In this document: positions 13,183-13,535 of the stretch, piece after piece
How positions within the stretch are numbered: the stretch's first letter is position 1
How the letters are laid out: each line of letters starts with the position of its first letter
Assembly: GCA_027074805.1 (NCBI GenBank)
Contig: JALTCK010000154.1
Span: forward strand, 1 to 13,535
Direction: 5' to 3'
Source: Thermococcus sp.
Lineage (GTDB): Archaea; Methanobacteriota_B; Thermococci; Thermococcales; Thermococcaceae
Length of the DNA: 13,535 nt
Position numbers and translations under genes: made by a program
Notes under the pieces: model-generated
What the model was told of the DNA's origin: nothing
Database searches by the model: none
Seen by the model: only the letters and a program-made list of their open reading frames with translations

Positions 13183-13535
13183 TCAGCCGAATATCCAGTC
13201 CTCTAAAATATTGCCTGTCTCTTTAAAGGCTATCGCAGCGTTGCTCCAGGGGGCATAGCTCACGATAGGAATTCCGGCGTTGATAGATTCAGGAACCGTA
13301 TTGTCAAAGGGAATCCATCCGAGGACGGGAACATTGAGATCCTCTTCAATTGTATCCACCAGCTTCTCCACGACATCCTCGGCTTCCCTGACCTTGTTGA
13401 GGATCACCCCGATGTTAAGTTTGTAGCGGTCGCCAATTGCTTTGAGTTTCTCTATCTCGTTTTTTACCATGGTTTCAAAAGAGTATATGGGTGAGCGCTC
13501 TATTTCAACGACTATCAACTGATAACCGGCAAGTT
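13183..13535 (-). CDS. MinD/ParA-like ATPase, C-terminal fragment (5' end outside window)
   Basis: The open frame enters from the right edge and ends at TGA (13183-13185), giving about 117 residues that begin LAGYQLIVVEIERSPIYSFE. The stretch LNIGVILNKVREAEDVVEKL, then NVPVLGWIPFDNTVPESINAGIPIV, is the C-terminal half of MinD/ParA-type deviant Walker ATPases, where the Nkv strand and the PFD..v.es...g.pi region are typical. The P-loop would lie outside the window, so ATPase competence cannot be checked. Members position cell components or act as Fe-S or chaperone-like ATPases; the particular role is unknown. It sits 16 bases upstream of hmgA on the same strand. Confidence 0.8.
   Translation of the reverse strand, partial: LAGYQLIVVEIERSPIYSFETMVKNEIEKLKAIGDRYKLNIGVILNKVREAEDVVEKLVDTIEEDLNVPVLGWIPFDNTVPESINAGIPIVSYAPWSNAAIAFKETGNILEDWIFG

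Noticed and set aside
12219..13226. Long + strand open frame (335 codons) opposite hmgA
   Set aside because: It is fully antisense to a complete, motif-rich HMG-CoA reductase. GC-rich codon use in hmgA keeps the opposite frame free of stops. The translation has no recognisable motif.

Overview
The window reads as a chromosomal segment of a hyperthermophilic euryarchaeon of the order Thermococcales, most likely Thermococcus. The reasons are a Thermococcales-type S-layer C-terminus, archaeal GatD/GatE, Pus10, ribosomal protein L21e beside RNA polymerase subunit F (Rpo4), archaeal TATA boxes, GGAGGTGA-type ribosome binding sites, and dense gene packing with GC-rich codon use. I see no rRNA, tRNA, CRISPR array or insertion sequence. 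No stretch over 300 bases lacks a gene; the longest gaps are about 110-130 bases.

Layout. Positions 3-269 (+) hold the C-terminus of an S-layer protein, followed by an uncharacterised membrane-anchored, apparently extracellular protein (320-1108, +). This gene ends in a hairpin plus T-run that overlaps the 3' end of a convergent radical SAM gene of the COG1031 type (1098-2843, -). Divergent from that is a ferritin-like diiron protein (2935-3468, +). Next, reading leftward, is a translation/transcription cluster: L21e, RpoF, a DUF655 protein and RsmA/KsgA (5639 down to 3472). It has a strong TATA box at the end of pus10, a leader of about 100 nt, and a second internal promoter before DUF655. 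The tRNA pseudouridine synthase Pus10 (5770-6930, -) lies upstream and is divergent from a three-gene operon: a winged-helix/zinc-ribbon regulator (COG3357 type), gatD and gatE (6975-10488, +). GatD and GatE form the archaeal Glu-tRNA(Gln) amidotransferase.

Positions 10485-11943 hold two visibly AT-richer, divergently oriented genes of unknown function, the only part that looks accessory. The last segment has HMG-CoA reductase (11940-13166, -), which makes mevalonate for archaeal isoprenoid lipids, and directly upstream on the same strand the C-terminal part of a MinD/ParA-like protein that runs off the window.

Functionally this is mostly informational housekeeping: rRNA and tRNA modification, tRNA-dependent Gln formation, a ribosomal protein and an RNA polymerase subunit, with lipid synthesis at one end and cell envelope at the other. 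I found no convincing new multi-gene system. The best leads are the AT-rich orphan pair, the structured L21e leader, the palindromes in the pus10/regulator promoter region, and the hairpin terminator shared by two convergent genes.
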